A stretch of DNA of 64,000 nucleotides from an uncultured Streptomyces sp. (GTDB lineage Bacteria; Actinomycetota; Actinomycetes; Streptomycetales; Streptomycetaceae). Location: the NCBI RefSeq assembly GCF_947488945.1, contig NZ_CANLBS010000021.1, positions 1 through 64,000 on the forward strand, given 5' to 3'. The notes below the pieces were generated by a model. It did no database searches and was not told the DNA's origin. It saw only the letters and a program-made list of their open reading frames with translations. The translations under genes were made by a program, and so were the position numbers. Below, one piece after another: positions 1-10,119 of the stretch (position 1 is the stretch's first letter; every line of letters starts with the position of its first letter).

Positions 1-135
1 CGCGTTTCCCTTTCCGGCGAGTCCGACTCTATCAGATCCTTTCGGGCCTGATTCCCAGTCAGTGGGGTTTGCCTTCCTGGCCGTTGGGCCGTTCCGACGA
101 GTGAGACTTTAGCGGATTCCGCGGCTCCGACGCTA
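1..135 (-). promoter_or_regulatory. Leader and promoter of an rRNA operon running off the left edge
   Basis: Read on the minus strand, this stretch contains GACTGGGAATC, then CGAAAGGATCTGATAGAGT, then CGGAAAGGGAA. I recognise these as the repeated boxes of Streptomyces rrn leaders upstream of 16S rRNA. A -10-like TAAAGT lies at 111-106 on the minus strand, just upstream of the leader, with no clear -35. The 16S gene itself would lie outside the window, to the left. Recognition is from memory of rrn leader sequences, so an isolated leader copy is possible. No coding sequence is supported between 1 and 347. Confidence 0.7.
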
Positions 136-298
136 ATCGGGCCCGCTCTTTCGAACGTGCAATCCTCATTTCGCACAGGCGCACGCGAAGGCATACGACT
201 GAAGAGTCGCGGTCTTTTCGTGGTTCGTGCGGAATGGCTGTCCGGGGACCGACCGGAGTCGGCGCTCACGTCGGACAACTCGGAGCACACTACGGATC

Positions 299-328
299 GG
301 CCGGGGCCGTGTCAACCCTGCCCCGGCC
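299..328 (-). terminator. Hairpin downstream of proC
   Basis: The 9-bp arms GGCCGGGGC (299-307) and GCCCCGGCC (320-328) flank a 12-nt loop, 20 nt beyond the proC stop. There is no T-run, as is common for Streptomyces terminators. It also separates proC from the rRNA leader, which is transcribed in the same direction. Confidence 0.45.
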
Positions 329-347
329 TCCCCTTCCGGCCGGCGCG

Positions 348-1157
348 TCAGCCCTGGCCGGAGGCCAGCGCGCGGGAACGGTCGCGGGCCGCCTCCAGGG
401 CCGCGATCAGGGCGGCCCGTACCCCGTGGTTCTCCAGCTCGCGGATGGCGCTGATGGTGGTGCCGGCCGGGCTGGTGACCGCCTCCCGCAGCTTCACCGG
501 GTGCTCCCCGCTGTCCCGGAGCATGACCGCCGCGCCGATGGCGGCCTGCACGATCAGGTCGTGCGCCTGGGCGCGCGGCAGGCCGAGCAGGATGCCGGCG
601 TCGGTCATCGCCTCGACCAGGAAGTAGAAGTAGGCGGGGCCCGAGCCGGAGAGAGCGGTGGCCGCGTCCTGCTGCGACTCCGGGACGCGCAGCGTCTTGC
701 CCACCCCGCCGAAGATCTCCTCCGCCGTACCCAGGTGGGCGGTGGTGGCGTGGCTGCCCGCCGAGATGACGGACATCCCCTCGTCCACCACGACAGGGGT
801 GTTCGGCATCACCCGGACGACCGGGGTGCCCTCGGCGAGGCGTTCCTCGATGAAGGCGGTCGGGATGCCGGCCGCGGCGCTGATGACGAGCCGGTCGGCC
901 ATGACGTGCGGGGTGAGTTCGGCGAGCAGGGTGCCCATGTCCTGCGGCTTCACCGCGAGGATCAGGATGTCGGCCGACTTGGCCGCGTCCGCGTTGGTGA
1001 CCGCCGCGACCCCGTACCGGGTCCGCAACTCCTCGGCCCGGTCGGGGCGGCGGGTGGTGACGAGCAGGTCGGCCGGACGCCAGCCCGCCCGGATCATGCC
1101 GCTCAGCAGGGCCTCGCCGATCTTGCCGGTGCCGAGGACTGCGACTGTCTGGGTCAT
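348..1157 (-). CDS. proC: Pyrroline-5-carboxylate reductase
   Basis: Last step of proline synthesis: NAD(P)H-dependent reduction of 1-pyrroline-5-carboxylate to proline in the cytosol. The 269-residue product starts MTQTVAVLGTGKIGEALLSG, a Rossmann nucleotide site of the ProC type. It has the family stretch VRVMPNTPVVVDEG in the middle and the signature SGSGPAYFYFLVEAMTDAGI near residue 170. An upstream GTG at 1184 would add nine residues before this conserved start, so I use the ATG at 1157. Length is normal. It stands alone between the rRNA leader and the ABC exporter operon. Confidence 0.96.
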   Translation of the reverse strand: MTQTVAVLGTGKIGEALLSGMIRAGWRPADLLVTTRRPDRAEELRTRYGVAAVTNADAAKSADILILAVKPQDMGTLLAELTPHVMADRLVISAAAGIPTAFIEERLAEGTPVVRVMPNTPVVVDEGMSVISAGSHATTAHLGTAEEIFGGVGKTLRVPESQQDAATALSGSGPAYFYFLVEAMTDAGILLGLPRAQAHDLIVQAAIGAAVMLRDSGEHPVKLREAVTSPAGTTISAIRELENHGVRAALIAALEAARDRSRALASGQG

Positions 1158-1313
1158 GGGGTTCACCCTCCGGGCGGTGCTCACGCTTCTCGGTGCTCAG
1201 GTCTGTCGGGGCTCAGGTTTCCAAGGTGCTGACGACTCTCGGCGCGCCACGGGGCGTACCCGCGGGCACGGCCCGTGCGGGGCGCCGCGCGGCCATCCTC
1301 GCACCGGCCCCCG

Positions 1314-2069
1314 TCAGGCCGTACGGCGGCGGAGGGTCGCGGCTCCCAAGAAGAGGACGAGCAGGGCGCTTCCGGCGACCACCACGACGTCCCGGACGAA
1401 GTCGCCGGTCACGTCGGCGTGGCGGAGCACCTCGTTCATCCCGTCGACGGCGTACGACATGGGCAGGACGTTCGACAGGGCCTCCAGCACCGGCTGCATC
1501 CGGTCGCGGGCGACGAAGAGGCCGCAGAGCAGCAACTGCGGGAAGATCACCGCCGGCATGAACTGGACCGCCTGGAACTCCGAGGCGGCGAAGGCCGAGA
1601 CGAACAGGCCGAGCGCGGTGCCGAGGAGCGCGTCGAGCAGGGCGACCAGCAGGAGCAGCCAGGGCGAGCCGACGACGTCCAGGCCCAGCAGCCAGACCGA
1701 GACCGCGGTCGCCAGCAGGGACTGGGCGACCGCCACCGCGCCGAAGGCGAGGGCGTACCCGGCGATCAGGTCGCCCTTTCCGAGCGGCATGGCGAGCAGA
1801 CGTTCCAAGGTGCCGGAGGTGCGCTCGCGCAGGGTCGCGATGGAGGTCACCAGGAACATCGTGATCAGCGGAAAGATGCCCAGCAGCGAGGCGCCGACGG
1901 AGTCGAAGGTGCGCGGGCTGCCGTCGAACACGTAGCGCAGGAGCGTGATCATCAGGACCGGGACGACCAGCAGCAGCGCGATGGTGCGCGGGTCGTGGCG
2001 GAGCTGGCGCAGGACGCGACCGGCGGTGGCGAGCGTGCGGGCGGTGCCGAGAGGGCGGTCGGCGGTCAT
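1314..2069 (-). CDS. ABC-2 type exporter permease
   Basis: Membrane subunit (251 aa) of a drug/lipid-type ABC-2 exporter. It has about six hydrophobic segments, including TIALLLVVPVLMITLLRYVF near residue 30 and a final segment near residue 230, plus the loop SGTLERLLAMPLGKGDLIAGY typical of ABC2_membrane proteins. The ATG overlaps the stop of the upstream ATPase gene (ATGA), so translation is probably coupled and the two form one exporter of the DrrA-DrrB kind. The substrate cannot be inferred. Confidence 0.9.
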   Translation of the reverse strand: MTADRPLGTARTLATAGRVLRQLRHDPRTIALLLVVPVLMITLLRYVFDGSPRTFDSVGASLLGIFPLITMFLVTSIATLRERTSGTLERLLAMPLGKGDLIAGYALAFGAVAVAQSLLATAVSVWLLGLDVVGSPWLLLLVALLDALLGTALGLFVSAFAASEFQAVQFMPAVIFPQLLLCGLFVARDRMQPVLEALSNVLPMSYAVDGMNEVLRHADVTGDFVRDVVVVAGSALLVLFLGAATLRRRTA

Positions 2070-2887
2070 CGCGGGGCCTCCTGCGCGGTGGTGGGCGCGG
2101 CGGGCGCCGACGCCTCGTCGACCAGGTGGAGGAACGCCTCCTCGACCGTGGCGCGCCCGGTGCGGGTGCGGAGGTCGTCGGGCGATCCGGTGGCGAGGAG
2201 TTCCCCCTCGCGCATGAGGAGCAGCCGGTGGCAGCGTTCGGCCTCGTCCATCACGTGGGAGGAGACCAGGATCGTGGTGCCGCGGGCGGCCAGCGTGTGG
2301 AAGAGGTCCCACAGGTCGCGACGGAGCACCGGGTCGAGTCCCACGGTCGGTTCGTCCAGCACCAGGAGTTTCGGGGTGCCGAGGAGGGCGACGGCGAGCG
2401 AGACGCGGCTGCGCTGCCCGCCGGAGAGGTTTCCGGCCAGAAAGTCCGCGTGGCCGGTGAGGTCGACGTCGGAGAGGGCGCGTCCGACCGCGTCCCGGCG
2501 GGCCTCGCGCTCGGCGCGGCCCGGCCGGAGCACGGCGGCGAAGTAGTCCAGGTTCTGCCGGACGGTGAGGTCGGTGTAGACGGAGGGCGCCTGGGTGACG
2601 TAGCCGACCAGGGACCGCAGAGCGGGGTGCCCGGCGGGCCGGCCGAGGACGTCGAGGCCGCCGGTGGCGTGTGCCTGGGTGCCGACGACGGCCCGCATGA
2701 GGGTCGACTTGCCGCAGCCGGAGGGGCCGAGCAGACCGGTGATCTCCCCCGGGCGCACGGTGAATCCGAGGTCGCACAGGACGGTGCGGCGGCCGCGTAC
2801 GACGGTGAGCGAGCGGGCCTCGACGGCGGGGTCGGCGGGCGGCGGGGGCGCGGGGTCGTCGGCCGCGCCCCGAGTTTTATTCATCAT
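2066..2887 (-). CDS. ABC exporter ATP-binding protein
   Basis: ATPase (273 aa) that powers the ABC-2 permease encoded downstream. It shows Walker A GPSGCGKS, signature LSGGQRSR, Walker B LLVLDEPTVGLD and the switch histidine in ILVSSHVMDEAE. The N-terminal 25 residues are Pro/Ala/Asp-rich linker. I use the ATG at 2887 because a promoter (TTGACG, 17 nt, GATATT) places the transcript start exactly on it. There is no Shine-Dalgarno sequence, so the mRNA is probably leaderless. ATG at 2884 is the alternative. A 20-bp palindrome covers the -10 and start codon, so a repressor encoded elsewhere probably controls the operon. Confidence 0.93.
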   Translation of the reverse strand: MMNKTRGAADDPAPPPPADPAVEARSLTVVRGRRTVLCDLGFTVRPGEITGLLGPSGCGKSTLMRAVVGTQAHATGGLDVLGRPAGHPALRSLVGYVTQAPSVYTDLTVRQNLDYFAAVLRPGRAEREARRDAVGRALSDVDLTGHADFLAGNLSGGQRSRVSLAVALLGTPKLLVLDEPTVGLDPVLRRDLWDLFHTLAARGTTILVSSHVMDEAERCHRLLLMREGELLATGSPDDLRTRTGRATVEEAFLHLVDEASAPAAPTTAQEAPR

Positions 2888-2897
2888 GTGATGAATA
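2878..2897. promoter_or_regulatory. Perfect inverted repeat (operator) over the ABC operon start
   Basis: TATTCATCA and TGATGAATA, perfect 9-bp arms around a 2-nt centre. The site overlaps the -10 hexamer and the first codon of the exporter ATPase gene. Position and symmetry are typical of TetR-, GntR- or MarR-type repressor operators. No regulator gene is adjacent. I did not find a second copy in the window. Confidence 0.75.
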
Positions 2898-2922
2898 TCG
2901 GGCGGCCGACCCGTCCCGTCAA
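2894..2922 (-). promoter_or_regulatory. Promoter of the ABC exporter operon
   Basis: The -35 TTGACG (2922-2917), a 17-nt spacer and -10 GATATT (2899-2894) match the principal sigma (HrdB) pattern. The expected start of transcription, about 7 nt downstream of the -10, falls on the A of the ATG at 2887. This predicts a leaderless mRNA. Confidence 0.65.
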
Positions 2923-2952
2923 GCCCCGCGACGCCGCGTCCCCCGTCGGAGT

Positions 2953-3765
2953 TCAGGGCGTGAGCACGGTCAGCTCGACGACGTACCGCTCCTCCACGAC
3001 GCCGTCGGGGAAGCGTTCCAGCAGGCGGGCGCGTTCGTCGGCGAGGAAGCGCCGGACGTCCCCGGCGCGGTCCGGGCCGAGGACGAGGAAGGCCGAGTGG
3101 CTGGAGAGGTTGGCGAGGTGGGTCTCCACCGGCACTGCGCGGGTCCACGGCAGCAGGCGTCCGGCGAGCACGGGGTCGGCCGCCGGCCCGGCGAGGTCGC
3201 GCCGGACTGCCTGCGGCGTGTCGTGGGCCCCGCTGCGCGCGCCGAGGAAGCGGCGGAGGCGGGCGTCCTGGGCGGCCACCCAGGGCACGTCCTCGTCGGC
3301 GACGTTCCACCAGAGCGCGAGCGCGCCGCCGGGCCGCAGGACGCGTACGGCCTCGGGGTAGGAGCGGGGCGGATCGGTCCAGTGCCAGGACTGGGCGTAC
3401 GTGACGAGGTCGGCAGAGCCGGAGGCCAGCGGGAGTCGGTTGCCGTCGCCGCGGACCACGGCGGCCTCCGGGAGGGCCCGGCGCAGCTCGGCCGCCATCG
3501 CGGGGCCGGGTTCGACGGCGATCACCCGCGCCCCGCGCCCGGTCAGCCCACGGGTGGCGAGGCCCGTGCCGGCGCCCACGTCCACGACGACCGCACCGCG
3601 CAGCGGACGCCCCGCGAGTTCCTCCACGGCCTCGTAGAGGACGGGCGGGTAGCCGGGGCGCGCCGCCGCGTACTGGGCGGCGGCGAGGTCGAAGGAGAGC
3701 GCGCGGGCGGGAGCGCCGTCGGCGGGGCGGGGCGCGGAGGCGGGTGCGGAGTCGGAAGGTGACAT
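2953..3765 (-). CDS. Class I SAM-dependent methyltransferase
   Basis: Probable small-molecule methyltransferase of the Methyltransf_11/UbiE-like type (270 aa). Motif I VVVDVGAGTGLATRGL lies near residue 65, motif II ending VIAVEPGPAM follows, and the post-I stretch GSADLVTYAQSWHW with VRVLRPGGALALWW is diagnostic. The ATG at 3765 has a good ribosome site (GGAAGGA) 7 nt upstream; a longer in-frame reading to 3906 looks non-coding. It lies head-to-tail upstream of the ABC operon, but that operon has its own promoter, so a shared role is not implied. Substrate unknown. Confidence 0.88.
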   Translation of the reverse strand: MSPSDSAPASAPRPADGAPARALSFDLAAAQYAAARPGYPPVLYEAVEELAGRPLRGAVVVDVGAGTGLATRGLTGRGARVIAVEPGPAMAAELRRALPEAAVVRGDGNRLPLASGSADLVTYAQSWHWTDPPRSYPEAVRVLRPGGALALWWNVADEDVPWVAAQDARLRRFLGARSGAHDTPQAVRRDLAGPAADPVLAGRLLPWTRAVPVETHLANLSSHSAFLVLGPDRAGDVRRFLADERARLLERFPDGVVEERYVVELTVLTP

Positions 3766-3936
3766 GACGGCATCCTTCCCGTAGGCGTCGTAGCCGGGTA
3801 CCCCATGGGCTCGCGCGGAGCCGGGAACGGCCGGCGGCGAGAACGCCGGAGCGGGGAGGCGCGCTCCGCAAGCAGACGGGGCACGGGCAGAGGCCGGTAC
3901 AAGCACGCGCCGCGGCAGGCAGGCGCCCGGTACGGG

Positions 3937-4485
3937 CTACGTGCGCCGGGCTCGGCCCGTCGTCGGCTTGCGGGCGGCCGGGTTGCCGGCGCGGTGGGTG
4001 CGGCGCTTGGCGTAGCGGGCGAGCGCCGTCTCGTACTCCGCGCGGGCCAGCGCCTCGCCGGGCGCCTCCCGCAACGAGCGGACGAAGTAGGCGAGCAGCG
4101 AGCCGATGAACCCGATGGTCTTCAGGCCCCGGAGGCTGTCCTCGCGGCCCGGGTCGGCGGGGCGGGCGCGGAAGCCCTCCCAGGTCTTGCGGAAGGCGAT
4201 GGCGCTGCACACCGCGAACATGAGCACCACCAGGATGTTCAGGAGGCTGCCCACCTCCGCGATCGCCAGCCCGGAGAAGGCGACCCTCAGCACCACGCAG
4301 GAGAGGGCGGCCAGCGCCAGCGAGCCCACCGCGACCCCGGCCCGCCGCAGCCCGTAGTGGCCGTCGTGGTCGACCCAGGTCGTGCCGAAGAAGCGGAGCG
4401 GCTCGGGCTGCGGGCCGGGGGCGGTGGAGGCCCGCGCGGCCCGGCCGGAGGAAGGGGTGCCGGGTGCGTCGCTGTTCTCGCTCAC
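3937..4485 (-). CDS. Conserved actinobacterial membrane protein of unknown function
   Basis: I do not recognise a functional family. The 182-residue protein has a disordered head (about 1-40), hydrophobic segments near 52-74 and 80-98, a weaker third one near 125-140 (IGFIGSLLAYFVRSL), and a very basic tail ending KPTTGRARRT. The basic stretches fit cytoplasmic ends. It is transcribed leftward between the SH3-like gene and the methyltransferase, with no overlap to either. Confidence 0.75.
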   Translation of the reverse strand: MSENSDAPGTPSSGRAARASTAPGPQPEPLRFFGTTWVDHDGHYGLRRAGVAVGSLALAALSCVVLRVAFSGLAIAEVGSLLNILVVLMFAVCSAIAFRKTWEGFRARPADPGREDSLRGLKTIGFIGSLLAYFVRSLREAPGEALARAEYETALARYAKRRTHRAGNPAARKPTTGRARRT

Positions 4486-4518
4486 GGACCCGATTATCCC
4501 CCGGCCGACCGCCGGACG

Positions 4519-4953
4519 TCAGTCGCAGCGCGGTGCGATGTACCCGTCGCTGCCGGTGCGGACGTACGCGTCCGAGACGAACTCGCCCCCGGCGATGCAG
4601 TCCCAGATGTTCGAGGTCCCGTAGGGCCCGGTGATCGTCTGGCCGGGCTTCTGGCAGTAGACCGGCACGCTCACCCCGTAGGGGAGGAGGCGGACGACGG
4701 CGTACTGGGTGCCCGGCCCGGTGCGGACGTTGACCCGGTACCCCGGCGCGACCGGGTAGCGGGCGACGCCGGTGGACGCGTACGCGGTGACGTCGACGAG
4801 CGGGAGTGCGGTGCCGGACGCGGCGGGCTCGGCGACGGCCGTTCCGGCTGCCGCCGGGGCGGTGGCGGCGGCGAGGACCGTGCCCCCCGCACCCGGTGCG
4901 CCGTCGTCCGGCACGGCTCTCGCGGTGGGCTGGACGTGCTCTTCCACAGTCAT
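4519..4953 (-). CDS. SH3-type domain protein
   Basis: 144 residues. The C-terminal half (about 60-144) looks like a bacterial SH3 domain: YRVNVRTGPGTQYAVVRLLPYG, then an aromatic-rich end with three Cys (VYCQKPGQ, WDCIAGG, IAPRCD). Such domains bind cell-wall or protein ligands, usually outside the cell. The head is Ala/Pro-rich (AAATAPAAAGTAV) but is not a convincing signal peptide, so export is uncertain. The ATG at 4953 has GGGGGAA upstream. It is divergent from the PQQ kinase gene. Confidence 0.75.
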   Translation of the reverse strand: MTVEEHVQPTARAVPDDGAPGAGGTVLAAATAPAAAGTAVAEPAASGTALPLVDVTAYASTGVARYPVAPGYRVNVRTGPGTQYAVVRLLPYGVSVPVYCQKPGQTITGPYGTSNIWDCIAGGEFVSDAYVRTGSDGYIAPRCD

Positions 4954-5093
4954 GTTCGTTTCCCCCGAACCATGGGATCCCGCAAGGGGATCGGTATGTG
5001 TGGCGCGCAGGCTAGCAACCCCTGCCGGGCCCCGGCGAGGCATCGACTAGGCTCCGTGCGTCGCGCTTGCGGTCGAACACACGGGGGTGGGCG

Positions 5094-7304
<2,211 letters not shown>

Positions 7305-7326
7305 GGGCCGGGCCCGGCGCACACAA

Positions 7327-7362
7327 CGCGCCCGGCGCCCCCCGGAGGAGGGGCCGGGCGCG
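7327..7362. terminator. Shared terminator between the kinase gene and ilvD
   Basis: Perfect 10-bp arms CGCGCCCGGC (7327-7336) and GCCGGGCGCG (7353-7362), with further pairing inside the loop. It lies in the 78-bp gap between two converging genes and probably serves both directions. Confidence 0.7.
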
Positions 7363-7382
7363 GGGGTCCGGGGTGCGGTGGG

Positions 7383-9233
7383 TCAGCCGAGCTTGGAGAC
7401 GTCGCGGACGGCGCCGCGGTCCGCGCTGGTCGCCATCGCGGCGTAGGCGCGCAGGGCGGCCGACACCTTGCGCTCGCGGGCCTTGGGGGCGTACACGCCG
7501 TTCAGCGCGGCGCGGCGGGCCTCCAGTTCGGCGTCCGGGACCAGCAGCTCGATCGAGCGGTTCGGGATGTCGATCCGGATCCGGTCGCCGTCCTCCACCA
7601 GGGCGATCGTGCCGCCGGAGGCCGCCTCGGGCGAGGCGTGGCCGATGGAGAGGCCGGAGGTGCCGCCGGAGAAGCGGCCGTCCGTGATCAGGGCGCAGGT
7701 CTTGCCGAGGCCACGGCCCTTGAGGAAGGACGTCGGGTAGAGCATCTCCTGCATGCCGGGGCCGCCACGCGGGCCCTCGTAGCGGATGACGACGACGTCA
7801 CCGTGCTGGATCTCCTTGCGGAGGATCTTGTCGACGGCCTCCTCCTGGGACTCGCAGACCACCGCGGGGCCCTCGAAGGTCCAGATGGACTCGTCGACGC
7901 CGGCGGTCTTGACGACGCAGCCGTCCACGGCGAGGTTGCCCTTGAGGACCGCCAGGCCGCCGTCCTTGGAGTACGCGTGCCCGACGTCGCGGATGCAGCC
8001 ACCGGCCGCGTCCAGGTCGAGGGTGTCCCACCGCTCCGACTGCGAGAACGCGGTCGCGGAGCGGACGCAGCCGGGGGCCGCGTGCCAGAGCTCGACCGCC
8101 TCGGGCGACGGGGAGCCGCCGCGCACGTCCCAGTCCTTCAGCCACTCGGCGAGGGTGGCGGAGTGCACCGAGTGCACGCCCTCGTCCAGCAGCCCGCCGC
8201 GCTGGAGCTCGCCGAGGAGGGCGGGGATGCCGCCGGCCCGGTGCACGTCCTCCATGTAGTACGTGCCGCCGGGAGCCACGTTGGGGGCGACCTTCGCCAG
8301 GCAGGGGACGCGCCGCGAGACCTCGTTGATGTCGTCGAGGCCGTAGCTCAGCTCGGCCTCCTCGGCGGCGGCCAGCAGGTGCAGGATCGTGTTGGTCGAG
8401 CCGCCCATGGCGATGTCGAGCGCCATGGCGTTGTCGAACGCGGCGCGGGTGCCGATGGAGCGCGGCAGGACCGACTCGTCGTCCTGCTCGTAGTAGCGCT
8501 GGGTGATCTCGACCACCGTGCGGCCGGCCCGCTCGTACAGCGCCCGGCGGGCGGTGTGGGTGGCCAGGACCGAGCCGTTGCCCGGAAGCGAGAGGCCGAG
8601 GGCCTCGGTCAGGCAGTTCATCGAGTTGGCGGTGAACATGCCGGAGCAACTGCCGCAGGTGGGGCAGGCGTTCTCCTCGATGCGCAGCATGTCCGCGTCC
8701 GAGATGCTCTCGTCGACGGCGTCGCTGATCGCGTTGACCAGGTCCAGCTTGCGGACCGTGCCGTCGACCAGGGTGGCTTTGCCGGCCTCCATCGGACCGC
8801 CGGAGACGAAGACGGTCGGGATGTTGAGGCGCATCGCGGCCATCAGCATGCCCGGCGTGATCTTGTCGCAGTTGGAGATGCAGATCAGCGCGTCCGCACA
8901 GTGCGCCTCGACCATGTACTCGACGGAGTCGGCGATCAGGTCGCGGGAGGGGAGGCTGTAGAGCATCCCGCCGTGGCCCATGGCGATGCCGTCGTCCACC
9001 GCGATGGTGTTGAACTCGCGGGGCACCGCGCCCGCGGCCTTGATCGCCTCGGAGACGATCCGGCCGACGGGGGCGAGGTGGGTGTGGCCGGGCACGAACT
9101 CGGTGAACGAGTTGGCCACCGCGATGATCGGCTTGCCGATGTCCTCGCTCGCTACGCCCGAGGCCCGCATAAGGGCGCGGGCGCCCGCCATGTTACGGCC
9201 GTGGGTGACTGTGCGGGACCTCAGCTGCGGCAT
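7383..9233 (-). CDS. ilvD: Dihydroxy-acid dehydratase
   Basis: Iron-sulfur enzyme that dehydrates 2,3-dihydroxy-isovalerate and its isoleucine-pathway homologue in branched-chain amino-acid synthesis, and feeds pantothenate. 616 aa, the length of the E. coli enzyme. Cluster cysteines are visible in ISNCDKITPG and CPTCGSCSGMFTANSMN; the stretch DGRFSGGTSGLSIGHASPEAA near the C-terminus is typical. ATG at 9233 has GAAGGAG 9 nt upstream; the in-frame extension to 9476 is non-coding. A promoter with a palindrome over its -35 lies just upstream. No other ilv gene is nearby. Confidence 0.97.
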   Translation of the reverse strand: MPQLRSRTVTHGRNMAGARALMRASGVASEDIGKPIIAVANSFTEFVPGHTHLAPVGRIVSEAIKAAGAVPREFNTIAVDDGIAMGHGGMLYSLPSRDLIADSVEYMVEAHCADALICISNCDKITPGMLMAAMRLNIPTVFVSGGPMEAGKATLVDGTVRKLDLVNAISDAVDESISDADMLRIEENACPTCGSCSGMFTANSMNCLTEALGLSLPGNGSVLATHTARRALYERAGRTVVEITQRYYEQDDESVLPRSIGTRAAFDNAMALDIAMGGSTNTILHLLAAAEEAELSYGLDDINEVSRRVPCLAKVAPNVAPGGTYYMEDVHRAGGIPALLGELQRGGLLDEGVHSVHSATLAEWLKDWDVRGGSPSPEAVELWHAAPGCVRSATAFSQSERWDTLDLDAAGGCIRDVGHAYSKDGGLAVLKGNLAVDGCVVKTAGVDESIWTFEGPAVVCESQEEAVDKILRKEIQHGDVVVIRYEGPRGGPGMQEMLYPTSFLKGRGLGKTCALITDGRFSGGTSGLSIGHASPEAASGGTIALVEDGDRIRIDIPNRSIELLVPDAELEARRAALNGVYAPKARERKVSAALRAYAAMATSADRGAVRDVSKLG

Positions 9234-9270
9234 CGTCGCTCGCTCCTTCGACGTGAAAAGACTGTCTCCG

Positions 9271-9313
9271 AGCGTACGCCTGCCTCCACGATCCGGACAA
9301 TGCGTCCGGATCG
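9271..9313 (-). promoter_or_regulatory. ilvD promoter with palindromic operator over the -35
   Basis: On the minus strand, -35 TTGTCC (9300-9295), 18-nt spacer and -10 TACGCT (9276-9271) predict a start near 9264, about 30 nt before ilvD. A perfect inverted repeat, CGATCCGGAC (9289-9298) and GTCCGGATCG (9304-9313) with a 5-nt centre, covers the -35. No T-run follows it, so an operator is more likely than a terminator for the upstream tetR gene. Confidence 0.55.
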
Positions 9314-9453
9314 CGGGACGCCGGTCCAGCGGGCGGGCGGCTCCGGGCGTCCTCGGCCCGCGGAGTCCGGGGTCCGCGCCGTCGTCCGGACCGGTCGCGG
9401 AGCGCCTGCGCGGACGGCCGGTGAGCGCCCACGCGGACGGGCCGGGGGCGCGC

Positions 9454-10119
9454 CTACGCGGACGGGCCGGCGGCACCGGCCGGCGGGTCCGTACCGGTCA
9501 GGTAGCGCTGGAGGGTCGGTGCCACCATCCCGACGATCTTCTCCGGGTCGGCCGAGGCGAGCGGCTCGGCACGGATCACGTACCGCAGCAGCGCGATGCC
9601 GACCATGTGCGAGGCGGCGAGTTCGGCGCGGAAGGTGGGGTCCGGCACGTCCAGTTCGGCCGCGATCCGCTCCAGCAGCCGCCGCAGCAGGAACCCGCGC
9701 AGCACGTTGGCCGCCGTCTCGTTGGTGAGCGCGGAGCGGACGACCGCCAGCAGCGGGGCCCGGGTCGCCGGGTTCTCCCAGACGGCGAGGAAGTAGCGGG
9801 CCAGCCGCTCCCCCACCGCGTCCGCGGGGCCGCCGAGCACCTCGCGGACGAGGAGGGCCGGTTCGAAGGAGACCTCGACGGCCGCCGCGAACACGTCGTC
9901 CTTCGTGCCGAAGTAGTGGTGGACCAGCGCCGCGTCGACGCCGGCGGCGCGGGCGATGGACCGGATCGAGGTCTTGTCGTAGCCGCGTTCGGCGAACTCG
10001 GCGCGGGCCGAGGCGAGGATCCGGGTCCGGGCGTCGGGGCCCCCGGCCGACTCGGTACGGGCCGGACGGCCGCGGCGGCGGGGCGCGGCGGGGCGTTCGG
10101 GCGCCGGTCCGGGGGTCAC
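9454..10119 (-). CDS. TetR-family transcriptional regulator
   Basis: 221 aa. The DNA-binding helix-turn-helix is at about 30-80: ARTRILASARAEFAERGYDKT, then SIRSIARAAGVDAALVHHYF and GTKDDVF. The rest is a helical ligand/dimer domain (about 95-205). The GTG start overlaps the stop of the upstream isomerase gene (GTGA), so the two are translationally coupled; no independent ribosome site is needed. Coupling suggests the regulator controls, or senses the metabolism of, the isomerase substrate, but no target is visible. Confidence 0.92.
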   Translation of the reverse strand: MTPGPAPERPAAPRRRGRPARTESAGGPDARTRILASARAEFAERGYDKTSIRSIARAAGVDAALVHHYFGTKDDVFAAAVEVSFEPALLVREVLGGPADAVGERLARYFLAVWENPATRAPLLAVVRSALTNETAANVLRGFLLRRLLERIAAELDVPDPTFRAELAASHMVGIALLRYVIRAEPLASADPEKIVGMVAPTLQRYLTGTDPPAGAAGPSA

